DNA from: Sphingobacterium lactis
Lineage (GTDB): Bacteria > Bacteroidota > Bacteroidia > Sphingobacteriales > Sphingobacteriaceae
Length of the DNA: 64,000 bases
NCBI RefSeq assembly: GCF_011046555.1
Contig: NZ_CP049246.1
Coordinates: forward strand, 3,782,001 to 3,846,000
Reading direction: 5' to 3'
Notes under the pieces: model-generated
The model's input: the letters and a program-made list of their open reading frames with translations, nothing else
Told to the model about the DNA's origin: nothing
Database searches by the model: none
Part shown: positions 55,390 through 63,804 of the stretch, piece after piece
How the letters are laid out: the number at the start of each line of letters is the position of its first letter
Numbering within the stretch: position 1 is the stretch's first letter
Program-made: the position numbers and the translations under genes

Positions 55390-56154
55390 ATGATGAATAT
55401 TACTGACAGGCACGAATTCATCCTAAAGAGCGTAAAAGAGAAAGGCAAAATTACGATCGACTGGCTCTGCGAGACCATGAAAGTATCGAGCGTAACCATC
55501 CGTAAAGACCTCAAAGTTCTGGAGGACAAGAACCTGCTTTTCCGCATCAAGGGCGGTGCCTCAAGCAGCAACCCCTACGCCATCGATCGACCGATCTTGG
55601 TGAAAGAATCCATCAATAGCGAAGAGAAACAACGCATTGCACAGGCAGCACTGAAACTGATCAAGGACAACGATTCCATTATGATCGGCTCGGGCACCAC
55701 GGTATTCACCCTGGCCAAGAACATCGAGAGCAGCACAGCATTAACGGTGATCACACCTGCCTTGAAAGTCGGCCTTGAACTTAGCGGAAAGCCGAATATC
55801 GAGGTTTTACAGCTTGGCGGCCTCATCCGGAACAACTCATCTTCGGTGGCCGGACAATACGCCATCCGCATCCTGGAGGAGATCAGCTGCGGCATTTTAT
55901 TCCTTGGCGCCGATGGCATCGACCTGGAATTCGGGATCTCCATCAGCAACCTGCCGGAAGCAACCCTGAACCAAAAGATGATCGAAACTTCCCAAAAGAT
56001 CGCTATCCTGGCAGATAGCAGCAAATTTGGCAAGCGCGGACTCGGCAAGATCTGCGAACTCATCGACGTGAACTACATCATCACCGACAGCCGTGTCTCC
56101 CCAAACATCGTGAAATCCATCGAGGATCTGGGCATCAAAATGATCGTCGCCTAG
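55390..56154 (+). CDS. DeoR/GlpR family transcriptional regulator
   Basis: A 254-residue repressor. The N-terminal DeoR helix-turn-helix is at about 5-57 (ITIDWLCETMKVSSVTIRKDLKVLE), followed by the sugar-phosphate sensor domain (about 75-235) with the family features LIKDNDSIMIGSGTTVFTLAK, LQLGGLIRNNSSSVAG and ILADSSKFGKRG. DeoR sensors bind phosphorylated sugars or polyols. It lies between the minus-strand MFS-FAD-EEP operon and the plus-strand SusCD pair and probably controls both; TTTCGAAAC palindromes and GTTAACAAT repeats in the downstream gap are possible sites. Confidence 0.92.
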   Translation: MMNITDRHEFILKSVKEKGKITIDWLCETMKVSSVTIRKDLKVLEDKNLLFRIKGGASSSNPYAIDRPILVKESINSEEKQRIAQAALKLIKDNDSIMIGSGTTVFTLAKNIESSTALTVITPALKVGLELSGKPNIEVLQLGGLIRNNSSSVAGQYAIRILEEISCGILFLGADGIDLEFGISISNLPEATLNQKMIETSQKIAILADSSKFGKRGLGKICELIDVNYIITDSRVSPNIVKSIEDLGIKMIVA

Positions 56155-56176
56155 ACCTTTTCCTACCCTATTTTTG

Positions 56177-56218
56177 AAAAAAGATTTTTGAACCTTGGTG
56201 TTTAAAAATCTTTTTTTT
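56177..56218 (+). terminator. Terminator after the DeoR gene
   Basis: The stem AAAAAAGATTTTT/AAAAATCTTTTTT (56177-56189 with 56204-56216) has a 14-base loop and continuing T run. Confidence 0.8.
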
Positions 56219-56220
56219 AT

Positions 56221-56359
56221 TTTCGAAACGCTTTTAAAGCGAATAACCTTTTGTTGTTTTTATCAAAAATCTAAATTTTTAAGCCTATTTTAGCGCCTGT
56301 TAACAATATCAAAACAGTGCGTTAACAATTACTTAACATTATAAATCTAATTTCGAAAC
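56221..56359. promoter_or_regulatory. Operator candidates between DeoR and SusC
   Basis: TTTCGAAAC (palindromic core TTTCGAAA) is present at 56221-56229 and 56351-56359. GTTAACAAT occurs at 56299-56307 and 56321-56329 (22-base period), with a weaker CTTAACATT at 56332-56340. DeoR-family operators often hold TTTCG-type half-sites, so these are candidates. No experiment or wider comparison supports them here. Confidence 0.35.
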
Positions 56360-56437
56360 AATTTTTAAGGTAATTAAAGAAAGTTTAAGACGCATCTTGA
56401 AAAACAAAACCTATTTAATATTAATACACATCATCTA

Positions 56438-59400
56438 ATGAAAAAACAATTACACCTTATTTTTTTGTTATGTGTCCTTCCGTTCGGGATGTTATGGGCA
56501 CAGCAGAAAAATATCTCGGGGAAAGTGACCACGGAGGACGGCGTGCCGATCCCTGGTGTCACGATCAGCATCAAGGGCCACCTGAACGCCCTCACGCAAA
56601 CGGATGGCGAAGGTACCTACAGTGTCGAGGCCAATACGGGGGACATCCTACTCTTCGCGAGCATGGGCTATGCCAATGCCGAGCGAACCGTTGGCGACCA
56701 AAACACCATGAATGTGATGCTCCAGGACGACCAGACGAACCTCGACGAGGTTGTCGTTGTCGGTTATGGAACACAAAAAAAGGTGAACCTAACAGGAGCA
56801 GTTTCCACGGTGAGCGCCGAACAGCTCGAAAAGAGACCCGTGGTCTCCACGTCAAATGCCCTGCAGGGGATTGCACCCGGTGTAACGGTAACTTCGCAAT
56901 CGGGAGCTCCCGGAGGTGACGCCGGACAGATCCGTATCCGTGGGATCAACTCCTTCGGCGGTTCGGATTCCCAGCCTTTGGTCATGATCGATGGGGTAGC
57001 CGGATCCATGGACAATGTCGATGCAAACCTGATCGAATCCATTTCCATCCTGAAGGATGCAGCCTCGGCAGCAATCTATGGCTCCAGAGCAGCAAACGGT
57101 GTCATCTTGATCACGACAAAGCGCGGTAAGGACCAATTCGGTGTAACCTATAGAGGATATACTGGTTGGCAGGAAGCGACCTTTATTCCTGAGGTAACCG
57201 ATGGAAATACCTTCATGAAGGTGTTCAATGACGCCAACATGAACGATAATGGCTCCGTTATCTACAGTGAAAAAGATTTTGAAGACTTCAATAGATTATA
57301 CGCGGAAAACCCGGACAATTTCGATTGGCAGAAAGCTATTCTGAATGGCTCCGGCTTTACGCACAACCATTTTATATCCATGAATGCCGGAGCGGGCAAA
57401 ATCCGCGTTGCTCCTTCCTTGGGCTATGTATCGCAGGACGGATTGATCAACAATACCGGATTCAAGCGCTATACATTCCGCAACAACATGGATATCAACC
57501 CGAGTGATAAACTGAACATCCGTTTTGACCTCTCGGCCATCAACACCAATCGGTTACAGATTGCCAATGAAGGGACCGTATGGAATTACCTTGGCCGTAT
57601 GCCGACCAATATCCCTATCCGTGTTGCGAATGGTCTTTGGTCTGAAGGTTGGGTAAAGAACAACCCTGTCGCCTTCATCGAGGACGGTGGAAATAGAAAA
57701 GTCAACAACCTGGAACTGATCGGAAACCTATCCATCAACTACAAACCATTCGATTGGCTATCCATTTCCGGTATGGCAGCACCACGCTACCGCACGCGCA
57801 ACATCCATGACTTCTCCAAGGCGGTCATGACCTATTACGAAGATGGCAATGAAGCCGGCACAGCCGCTCCTTCCACAGAGCTGACGGAATCGGCCTACCG
57901 TTATTTCAATGGCAGTTACCTTTTCCAGACCACGGCACAGAAGTCTTTCAATGACCACAACCTGACGCTAATGGTCGGTGCTTCCCGCGAAACATACGAC
58001 GAAAAATACCTGATGGGCTACCGTCGCGATTTCACGTACGATACGTATGAAGTCCTGAATGCCGGTGCCAATACAGAAACAAAAGACAATGCAGGCAACC
58101 AATTCCAGTGGTTATTGGTGTCGACATTTGGCCGTTTCAACTACGATTACAAAGGACGCTACCTTTTGGAGGCCAACTTACGCTACGATGGAAGCTCGCG
58201 CTTCAGCAAAGCCAACCGTTGGGCAGCATTCCCTTCCTTCTCTGCCGGATGGCGTATCTCCGAAGAGCCTTTCATGGAAAACCTTCGGTCACAGATCAAC
58301 CAATTGAAGATCCGCGGATCATGGGGTAAATTGGGGAACCAGAATATCGGAACCACCTACCAGCCGTATATTGAGACCCTGGAATTGGACGGTATCTCCC
58401 TTGGTGGTGTCGTGAACCAGATGATCGGCCTGAACACCATGGCCAATCCAAACCTGTTGTGGGAAGAAACCACCATGTCCGGTTTGGGATTGGATGCAAC
58501 ACTTTTCAATCACTTTACCTTTACCTTCGATTGGTACAAGAAACATACGGACGGGATTCTATTGAAACTATATATCCCAGAACTACATGGTAAGGCAAAG
58601 CCATTCCAGAATGCGGCCAAAGTACAGAACCAAGGTTGGGAAGCCAGCTTACGGTACGACAACCAATTTGGCGACCTGAAATTAGGCATCGGCGCGAACA
58701 TTTCCGATGTCAGGAACAAGATCCTTGACATGAACGGCATGGTCGATGGAACGCTTCTGAGACAACAGGAAGGTTATGCCATCAATTCCATATTCGGTTA
58801 CCAATCCGATGGCCTATACCAATCCCAAGAGGAAATCGACAATGGCCCAACCCAGTTCGGTAATCTGAAGCCGGGCGACATCCGTTACAAGGATATTGCA
58901 GGTGATTTTGACGAAGCTGGCAATGCCATTCCTGACGGAAGGATTACCGATGCTGATAAAGTGATCATCGGCAGCACCATGCCACGCTACACGTATGGGT
59001 TCAACCTGGACCTTGGCTATAAAGGCGTTCGTTTGAGCGCATTCCTACAGGGTGTAGCAAAGGCTGATGGTTACCTGAACTCACACTATGTAATCCCAGC
59101 GGTAAGCTCATCGGCCATCAAGCCATGGCAATTGGATTACTGGACAGAGGAGAACCGGGATGCATCCCTTCCTCGGGTATCCATTACCTCCACGAACAAC
59201 ACCCAGAACTCCGACTTCTGGATGCGCAGTGCAGCGTACCTGCGTCTGAAGAACCTGCAATTGGGCTATGAAATCCCAAAAAGCTGGTTAGGCAACAGCA
59301 AGATCGGTGGAATATTCATCTATGCGAACGGACAGAACCTATTCACGAAGACCAATTTCTACGAGGGTTATGATCCGGAGATCAACTACAATGCGGGCGC

Positions 59401-59482
59401 AAATGACGGCGTAAGTTTAGGTGCCGGAAACTTCTACCCGCAGGTAAAAGTGTACACGTTTGGATTGGACTTTAAATTTTAA
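56438..59482 (+). CDS. SusC/RagA family TonB-dependent outer-membrane transporter
   Basis: A 1014-residue SusC. The signal peptide ends LWAQQKN (near residue 22). Then a CarboxypepD_reg-like domain about 24-100 (DGVPIPGVTISIKG), the plug with PLVMIDGVAGS and SISILKDAASAAIYGSRAANGVILITTK, and a barrel ending in Phe. It has no STN domain, so regulation is through DeoR rather than a FecR system. It forms an operon with susD (5-base gap). As part of the 44.7-62.4 kb locus it should take up the external substrate of the phosphoesterases. Confidence 0.95.
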   Translation: MKKQLHLIFLLCVLPFGMLWAQQKNISGKVTTEDGVPIPGVTISIKGHLNALTQTDGEGTYSVEANTGDILLFASMGYANAERTVGDQNTMNVMLQDDQTNLDEVVVVGYGTQKKVNLTGAVSTVSAEQLEKRPVVSTSNALQGIAPGVTVTSQSGAPGGDAGQIRIRGINSFGGSDSQPLVMIDGVAGSMDNVDANLIESISILKDAASAAIYGSRAANGVILITTKRGKDQFGVTYRGYTGWQEATFIPEVTDGNTFMKVFNDANMNDNGSVIYSEKDFEDFNRLYAENPDNFDWQKAILNGSGFTHNHFISMNAGAGKIRVAPSLGYVSQDGLINNTGFKRYTFRNNMDINPSDKLNIRFDLSAINTNRLQIANEGTVWNYLGRMPTNIPIRVANGLWSEGWVKNNPVAFIEDGGNRKVNNLELIGNLSINYKPFDWLSISGMAAPRYRTRNIHDFSKAVMTYYEDGNEAGTAAPSTELTESAYRYFNGSYLFQTTAQKSFNDHNLTLMVGASRETYDEKYLMGYRRDFTYDTYEVLNAGANTETKDNAGNQFQWLLVSTFGRFNYDYKGRYLLEANLRYDGSSRFSKANRWAAFPSFSAGWRISEEPFMENLRSQINQLKIRGSWGKLGNQNIGTTYQPYIETLELDGISLGGVVNQMIGLNTMANPNLLWEETTMSGLGLDATLFNHFTFTFDWYKKHTDGILLKLYIPELHGKAKPFQNAAKVQNQGWEASLRYDNQFGDLKLGIGANISDVRNKILDMNGMVDGTLLRQQEGYAINSIFGYQSDGLYQSQEEIDNGPTQFGNLKPGDIRYKDIAGDFDEAGNAIPDGRITDADKVIIGSTMPRYTYGFNLDLGYKGVRLSAFLQGVAKADGYLNSHYVIPAVSSSAIKPWQLDYWTEENRDASLPRVSITSTNNTQNSDFWMRSAAYLRLKNLQLGYEIPKSWLGNSKIGGIFIYANGQNLFTKTNFYEGYDPEINYNAGANDGVSLGAGNFYPQVKVYTFGLDFKF

Positions 59483-59487
59483 CAACA

Positions 59488-61248
59488 ATGATCAAGAAGA
59501 CAAAATCTATCATAGGAATCAGCCTATTGTGCTCGGCACTGATGGCCTCATGCGATCTGGAGCGGTTACCGTTGGACGGTCCATCCTCCGAGACTTTCCC
59601 GAGCAATGAAAAAGAAGCTGAAATGGGGCTGTTGGCGGCCTATAAATCGCTGACCCTGCTGGATGCTTCCAGCACACCATTCTGGCACGTCACGGACAAC
59701 GTAACGGACATTGGCTACGCCAGACCGGGCAACAACTATACCTCGCCCATCACGAGCTCCATCACGACCGACAATGCCCTGGCGACAAAACCTTGGGCGG
59801 CATATTTCAAAACCATTGGCCATGTGCACGATGTCCTGGATAGATTGCCGGACCTGAAAGCCTCCCTTTCGGACAGTGATTACAAAAAGATCGACGCCGA
59901 GCTACGCTTTATCCGTGCCTATGCATATTCACAACTGATCGAGTTTTATGGCGATGTGCCTCTTTTGAAACAATCCTTAAAACTGACGGATGAGTTGCCA
60001 TCGCGCACGCCAAAAGCTGAAGTCGAGAAGTTTATCCTGGACGAACTCACGGCCATTGCGGACAACCTGCCCCAATCGCAGACCAATGTGAAGTTCTCCA
60101 GAGCATCCAGCATTGCCGCCTATATGCTAAAGGCACGCGTAGCGCTATACAGCAAGCAATACAACGTTGCGGCGGAAGCTGCAAAGAAAGCGCTGGACCT
60201 GTCCAATGGCGTACATGAACTCACGGCATTCGATAGCAGTGTGCAATTTGCCGGAAAGTCCCACGCGGAGGGCGAACCTGAGGTGGCGAATATTTTCGGC
60301 CACAAAGGATATGAAAGCAGCAAAGAATGGATCTGGACGGTTGAATACAACATGAACATCAAGGGAAATACCCACAACCAAGGCTACTACATGGCTTCCC
60401 GTTTGGGTAAAGGTGTTTGTTACTGGGGACCTACGCAGAACTTTATCGACTCCTTCCAGGATAGCGAAGGGAATTTCATCACGGAATCCAATGTGTATGA
60501 CCCTTCGAAACCATTTGAGAATAGGGATCCACGATTGGATATGTATACGGTGCGTCCCAACTCTCGCTTCATGGGGTATCAGTTCGAACCAAACCCTTCC
60601 TTTTCCAAAGTGAACAATTATTGGCCAGTGATCAATGGAACGGCGACCAAACCAAGTACGTTGACCAATGCCGATGCAACAAATGCCTACCGTTCCTTCA
60701 GCGGTTACCTGTGGCGCAAGCACACGGATCTCGCCGAATTCAACACCACATCGGTTAGTGGATTCTCGGACCTGAACGTAGGTATCTTCCGTTACGCTGA
60801 ACTTTTGTTGGTGTATGCCGAGGCCAAGATCGAAGGCAACAGCATCGATGCATCTGTTTTCGACGCGATCAACCAGATCCGCAAACGTGCCGGCATGCCG
60901 AACCTACCGGCTGGCTTGAACCAAGCACAATTGCGCCGGGCCCTGCGCTACGAGCGCAAGGTGGAACTCGCCAACGACGGTCTGCGCTGGTATGACCTGC
61001 GCCGATGGGGAATCGCCAACCAGGTTATGAACGGCCACCTGTACCTGAACAGAGCAGCAAATGCCTTTGGCAACGATTACCTGACGCGCATCGATGAAAA
61101 TGCCAATCCGGTCTATGCCCACACGGCAGCTAAGAAATATTTCGGCACCCAGGAGGTCATCTATTCACCGAACAAGGATGAATTCTGGCCAATTTCCATT
61201 CAGGAAATGGATGCCAATGACAACCTCGAACAGAACCCAGGTTATTAA
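59488..61248 (+). CDS. SusD/RagB family nutrient-binding outer-membrane lipoprotein
   Basis: A 586-residue SusD with a lipoprotein signal (SALMASCDLERLPLDGP, Cys near residue 23), RFIRAYAYSQLIEFYGDVPLL helices and a C-terminal ALRYERKVELANDGLRWYDLRRWG block. The length is at the upper end for the family. It forms the surface lid for the adjacent SusC. The following metallophosphoesterase gene starts 76 bases downstream with a hairpin between. Confidence 0.94.
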   Translation: MIKKTKSIIGISLLCSALMASCDLERLPLDGPSSETFPSNEKEAEMGLLAAYKSLTLLDASSTPFWHVTDNVTDIGYARPGNNYTSPITSSITTDNALATKPWAAYFKTIGHVHDVLDRLPDLKASLSDSDYKKIDAELRFIRAYAYSQLIEFYGDVPLLKQSLKLTDELPSRTPKAEVEKFILDELTAIADNLPQSQTNVKFSRASSIAAYMLKARVALYSKQYNVAAEAAKKALDLSNGVHELTAFDSSVQFAGKSHAEGEPEVANIFGHKGYESSKEWIWTVEYNMNIKGNTHNQGYYMASRLGKGVCYWGPTQNFIDSFQDSEGNFITESNVYDPSKPFENRDPRLDMYTVRPNSRFMGYQFEPNPSFSKVNNYWPVINGTATKPSTLTNADATNAYRSFSGYLWRKHTDLAEFNTTSVSGFSDLNVGIFRYAELLLVYAEAKIEGNSIDASVFDAINQIRKRAGMPNLPAGLNQAQLRRALRYERKVELANDGLRWYDLRRWGIANQVMNGHLYLNRAANAFGNDYLTRIDENANPVYAHTAAKKYFGTQEVIYSPNKDEFWPISIQEMDANDNLEQNPGY

Positions 61249-61280
61249 TTCGCTTACAATTCATACCCATTTTAATTTCG

Positions 61281-61312
61281 CAAACGTGACCACCTTCGGT
61301 CACGTTTGTTTT
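61281..61312 (+). terminator. Hairpin terminator candidate after susD
   Basis: The 11-bp stem CAAACGTGACC/GGTCACGTTTG (61281-61291 with 61298-61308) with a 6-base loop is followed by TTTT. The T tract is short, so partial read-through into the next gene is possible. Confidence 0.65.
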
Positions 61313-61324
61313 AAAAGCCAACTG

Positions 61325-62416
61325 ATGATCAGATTTCCAAAATGGATGGCAGCGACACTCCTACTCGTGCTATCCCTCCCAAAACTTTACGCACAGGATA
61401 AACAATCCTTCCAACAACCTACCCTTAGCGACTCCACATCGTGGACATTGGTGCTGTTGCCCGATATCCAGAACTATGTGAAATTCCAACGTAACCAGCC
61501 TATTCTCGATGTGATGATGAACTGGATCGTCCAGCACAGGGATCGCCTCAACATTGAGATGGTGATGTGTACCGGCGACCTTGTCGAGCATGACGATATC
61601 ATTAATCCCGATCCGAAGAAAATGGACCAAACGGGAAAGCAACAGTGGGAAGCCGCGGCCCGTGCCTTTGCCAAATTGGATGGAAAGATTCCTTACATCA
61701 CCGCGACTGGAAACCACGATTACAACATCTTTAGTTACACCCACAAACCAAAGACGACCCATTTCCCGCAATATTTCTATCCCGATAAGAACAGTGAAAA
61801 TCAGAAGATTCTTCGCGAGGTGACGGAGAATGTGTATGGCAACCCTAGCTTGGAGAATGCCGCCTACCAATGGAAATCCCCACACGGTAAGCCTTTCCTA
61901 TTCCTCTCGCTGGAATTTGCCCCTCGGGATACCGTCCTGCGTTGGGCGAACAAGATCGTGAATCAGCAAAAATATGCCGACCACAGCGTCGTTCTGCTGA
62001 CTCATGCCTACCTGAACTACAAGAATGAACACATAGCGACCGCCAAATACGACCTTCAGGATGCGCACTACGGCACGGCGGTATTCGACCGCCTGGTTCG
62101 GCCGGCCAAGAATATCGAAATGGTATTCTCGGGCCACATCGGCGCACCAAATGACGTACGCAAGCATTTGGGGTTCCGCATCGATAACAACAGTGCCGGT
62201 AAGCGCGTAAGCCAGATGACGTTCAATGCGCAGGCGCTTGGCGGCGGGACCTACGGCAGTGGTGGCGACGGCTGGATCCGCATCCTGGAATTCCTCCCCG
62301 ACGGAAAGACGGTAAAAGTCCGGACATTCTCCCCATTCTTTGCCCTTTCCAGCAGCACCCAGCACCTTGCCTGGCGAACGGAAGATTATGATGAATTTAC
62401 CATCACCCTCAATTGA
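61325..62416 (+). CDS. Secreted metallophosphoesterase
   Basis: A 363-residue protein from ATG 61325; the frame is open far upstream across the susD 3' end, but this start gives a signal peptide (cleavage after LYA, residue 23). The calcineurin-like core has Asp47 (LLPDIQNY), Asp85 (CTGDLVEH), Asn130-His131-Asp132 (GNHDYN), a His in LTHAYLNY and a His in FSGHIGAPN. It is a phosphomonoesterase or phosphodiesterase acting outside the cytoplasm. Its place after susCD suggests processing of the imported phosphorylated substrate. Confidence 0.88.
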   Translation: MIRFPKWMAATLLLVLSLPKLYAQDKQSFQQPTLSDSTSWTLVLLPDIQNYVKFQRNQPILDVMMNWIVQHRDRLNIEMVMCTGDLVEHDDIINPDPKKMDQTGKQQWEAAARAFAKLDGKIPYITATGNHDYNIFSYTHKPKTTHFPQYFYPDKNSENQKILREVTENVYGNPSLENAAYQWKSPHGKPFLFLSLEFAPRDTVLRWANKIVNQQKYADHSVVLLTHAYLNYKNEHIATAKYDLQDAHYGTAVFDRLVRPAKNIEMVFSGHIGAPNDVRKHLGFRIDNNSAGKRVSQMTFNAQALGGGTYGSGGDGWIRILEFLPDGKTVKVRTFSPFFALSSSTQHLAWRTEDYDEFTITLN

Positions 62417-62434
62417 TCGTTTTTTATTGAAATG

Positions 62435-62618
62435 TAAAGGGGAACCCAGTGGGTTCCCCTCTCTACTTTAGGTATAGGTAGATTACTCAGCTTCTATCTG
62501 TGGCCCGTACAGTAAAGCACCCGTGAAGGGCAATAAACCTGCTTTGTTTGCTATACGGTAAAAATGTCGAATCGGCTTAACATAGGTAAACGCAGCTTTA
62601 TTTCCTCCTGCGTTTTTG
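62435..62618 (-). ncRNA. Possible small RNA (minus strand)
   Basis: On the minus strand a TTTG is followed 21 bases later by TATATTTA (one off TAnnTTTG), ending near 62626. Downstream are stems AAACGCAG/CTGCGTTT, a nested structure CCGTA...TACGG enclosing AAAGCA...TGCTTT and CCC...GGG, and TCTAC/GTAGA, ending in the hairpin AGGGGAACCC/GGGTTCCCCT. No ORF explains these. The size would be about 185 bases. The family was not recognised; 6S-like folding with paired ends was looked for and not found. Confidence 0.3.
62438..62460. terminator. Hairpin after the phosphoesterase gene
   Basis: A perfect 10-bp stem AGGGGAACCC/GGGTTCCCCT (62438-62447 with 62451-62460) with loop AGT. The T tract is poor on both sides (minus: TTTACATTTC; plus: CTCTCTACTTT), so its terminator strength is uncertain. 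Confidence 0.5.
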
Positions 62619-62792
62619 ATTCAATAGTTAAATATAGCTAATTCTATACAAGAAATGCAAATGCTAAAAAGAATTAGCTAATAATTCTGTTAAAAAAGAC
62701 GGGATATTGTTATTAAGTAACGAATTAATTGAGGGGTTGATTTGTAGAATTGCAATTGTTGGGAATTTACATTGACAAGCGATTCAGCTAGC

Positions 62793-62889
62793 GTGTTTTA
62801 AAATAGTTATACCCCTGACGGGGTTATTTGGGTTACTCAATCCTGAGCTAAAATAGTTACACCCCTCCGGTGTTGGATGGCGTATTAAA
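62793..62889. repeat. 97-base direct repeat, copy A
   Basis: Aligned without gaps to 63159-63255, 366 bases downstream, 88 of 97 bases identical. It contains two ACCCC...GGGGT-type mini hairpins (ACCCCTGACGGGGT; CACCCCTCCGGTGT with changes). A further 13-base match (CACAAGTCCGCCA) follows at 62935-62947 and 63269-63281. Confidence 0.85.
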
Positions 62890-62971
62890 TTTCCAATATA
62901 AATAATTTTTGGGTGCCTACGGCATGTTTTTAGGCACAAGTCCGCCACCCCACAGCCCACTACAAAAGACG

Positions 62972-63089
62972 TGCGCCAGCGTGCGTTTTACTGCGTTTAA
63001 GTGAGATAGGGGGAGAAAAGGGAAGCGCTTCGCGCTTCCCTTTTCTCCCCCTATCTCACCCCCTTTCTAAGGCAAAACCCGCTGGCGCA
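62972..63089. repeat. Nested inverted repeats around a 28-bp perfect hairpin
   Basis: The innermost hairpin is 63001-63059: arms 63001-63028 and 63032-63059 are exact reverse complements with a 3-base loop (TTC), and the purine-rich left arm is GTGAGATAGGGGGAG... An outer 10-bp pair TGCGCCAGCG/CGCTGGCGCA lies at 62972-62981 and 63080-63089. There is no T run, so this is not an ordinary terminator. It lies between the two direct repeats. Confidence 0.85.
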
Positions 63090-63158
63090 AGAGTTGCGCG
63101 GTTGGCTTGCGATCTCTTGTGCCTTTGAATAAATAACCGGCATGCAACCCCGCTAGGG

Positions 63159-63255
63159 GTGTTCTAAAATTGTTTCACCCCTAAAGGGGTTATTTGGGTT
63201 ACTCAATCCTGAGCTAAAATAGTTGCACCCCTCCGGGGTTGCATGGCGTATTAAA
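63159..63255. repeat. 97-base direct repeat, copy B
   Basis: Second copy of the 62793 repeat. It contains ACCCCTAAAGGGGT and ACCCCTCCGGGGT mini hairpins and is bordered by an 11-base inverted pair CATGCAACCCC (63141-63151) and GGGGTTGCATG (63235-63245). A further hairpin ACCCC-GCTA-GGGGT is at 63147-63160. Confidence 0.85.
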
Positions 63256-63295
63256 ACAATAACGCAGACACAAGTCCGCCAGCACCCCCACCACC

Positions 63296-63330
63296 CCAAA
63301 AACAAAAGCCATCCTTTTGGGATGGCTTTT
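63296..63330 (-). terminator. Terminator of the rpmI-rplT operon
   Basis: The stem AAAAGCCATCC/GGATGGCTTTT (63304-63314 with 63320-63330) has a 5-base loop, and GTTTTTGG follows on the minus strand. Confidence 0.85.
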
Positions 63331-63363
63331 AAAGTACCTAACAAATTGACAGCGGGTTAAACT

Positions 63364-63708
63364 TTATTTTACTGCGTCTACAACTGCTTTGAAAGCATCT
63401 GGATTGTTTAAAGCTAAGTCAGCTAATACCTTACGGTTTAGGCCGATGTTTTTAGCGTTTAATTTACCGATCAATTGGGAATAAGAGATTCCGTGTTGAC
63501 GTGCTCCAGCGTTGATACGTTGAATCCATAAAGCTCTGAACTCGCGTTTTTTGGTTTTACGGTCGCGGTAAGCGTACTGTAAACCTTTTTCTACTGTATT
63601 TTTAGCAATAGTATAAACTTTGCTACGGGATCCATAATAGCCTTTGGCTAATTTAAGGATTCTTTTTCTTCTTCTTCTCGAAGCTACTGCGTTAACCGAA
63701 CGTGGCAT
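63364..63708 (-). CDS. rplT: 50S ribosomal protein L20
   Basis: A 114-residue basic protein with the full L20 pattern: [26 protein letters not shown] (split here), [48 protein letters not shown] and the C-terminal [20 protein letters not shown]. It binds 23S rRNA early in 50S assembly and in many bacteria represses its own operon. It lies 96 bases after rpmI on the same strand and ends before a terminator. Confidence 0.98.
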   Translation of the reverse strand: MPRSVNAVASRRRRKRILKLAKGYYGSRSKVYTIAKNTVEKGLQYAYRDRKTKKREFRALWIQRINAGARQHGISYSQLIGKLNAKNIGLNRKVLADLALNNPDAFKAVVDAVK

Positions 63709-63804
63709 AATTATTAAAATTTAATTTGGTAAGAGGCGTTGCGTATCTCAGCAAACTTACGACCTGTTACCCGGTCAAAAAATGTGTTATTAAAAAATAA
63801 AAAC

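Larger units (their letters stand above)
62417..63363. other. 947-base non-coding region with structured and repeated DNA
   Basis: No credible gene is present: the largest frames are antisense to repeats and have repeat-derived composition. From left to right: a hairpin after the phosphoesterase gene (62438-62460), a conserved-looking structured segment that might be a minus-strand small RNA (62435-62618), an AT-rich spacer, a repeat element with two 97-base direct repeats and a long hairpin (62793-63281), and the rplT terminator (63296-63330). Confidence 0.6.

Noticed and set aside
62435..62618. tmRNA, suggested by a GATTCGAC motif on the minus strand
   Set aside because: There is no tag reading frame ending in ALAA, no T-arm and no CCA end in the expected places.
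63001..63059. Long hairpin as an intrinsic terminator
   Set aside because: No T run follows on either strand, the stem is far longer than needed, and the rplT terminator is a separate hairpin at 63296-63330.
62793..63255. CRISPR array
   Set aside because: Only two repeat copies of 97 bases, 366 bases apart with a hairpin between; no regular spacers and no cas genes.
63153..63344. A 63-codon minus-strand ORF in the repeat element
   Set aside because: It is built from the 97-base repeat and ACCCC/GGGGT hairpins (residues like NPNNPFRGE); such repeat-derived frames are unlikely to be genes.
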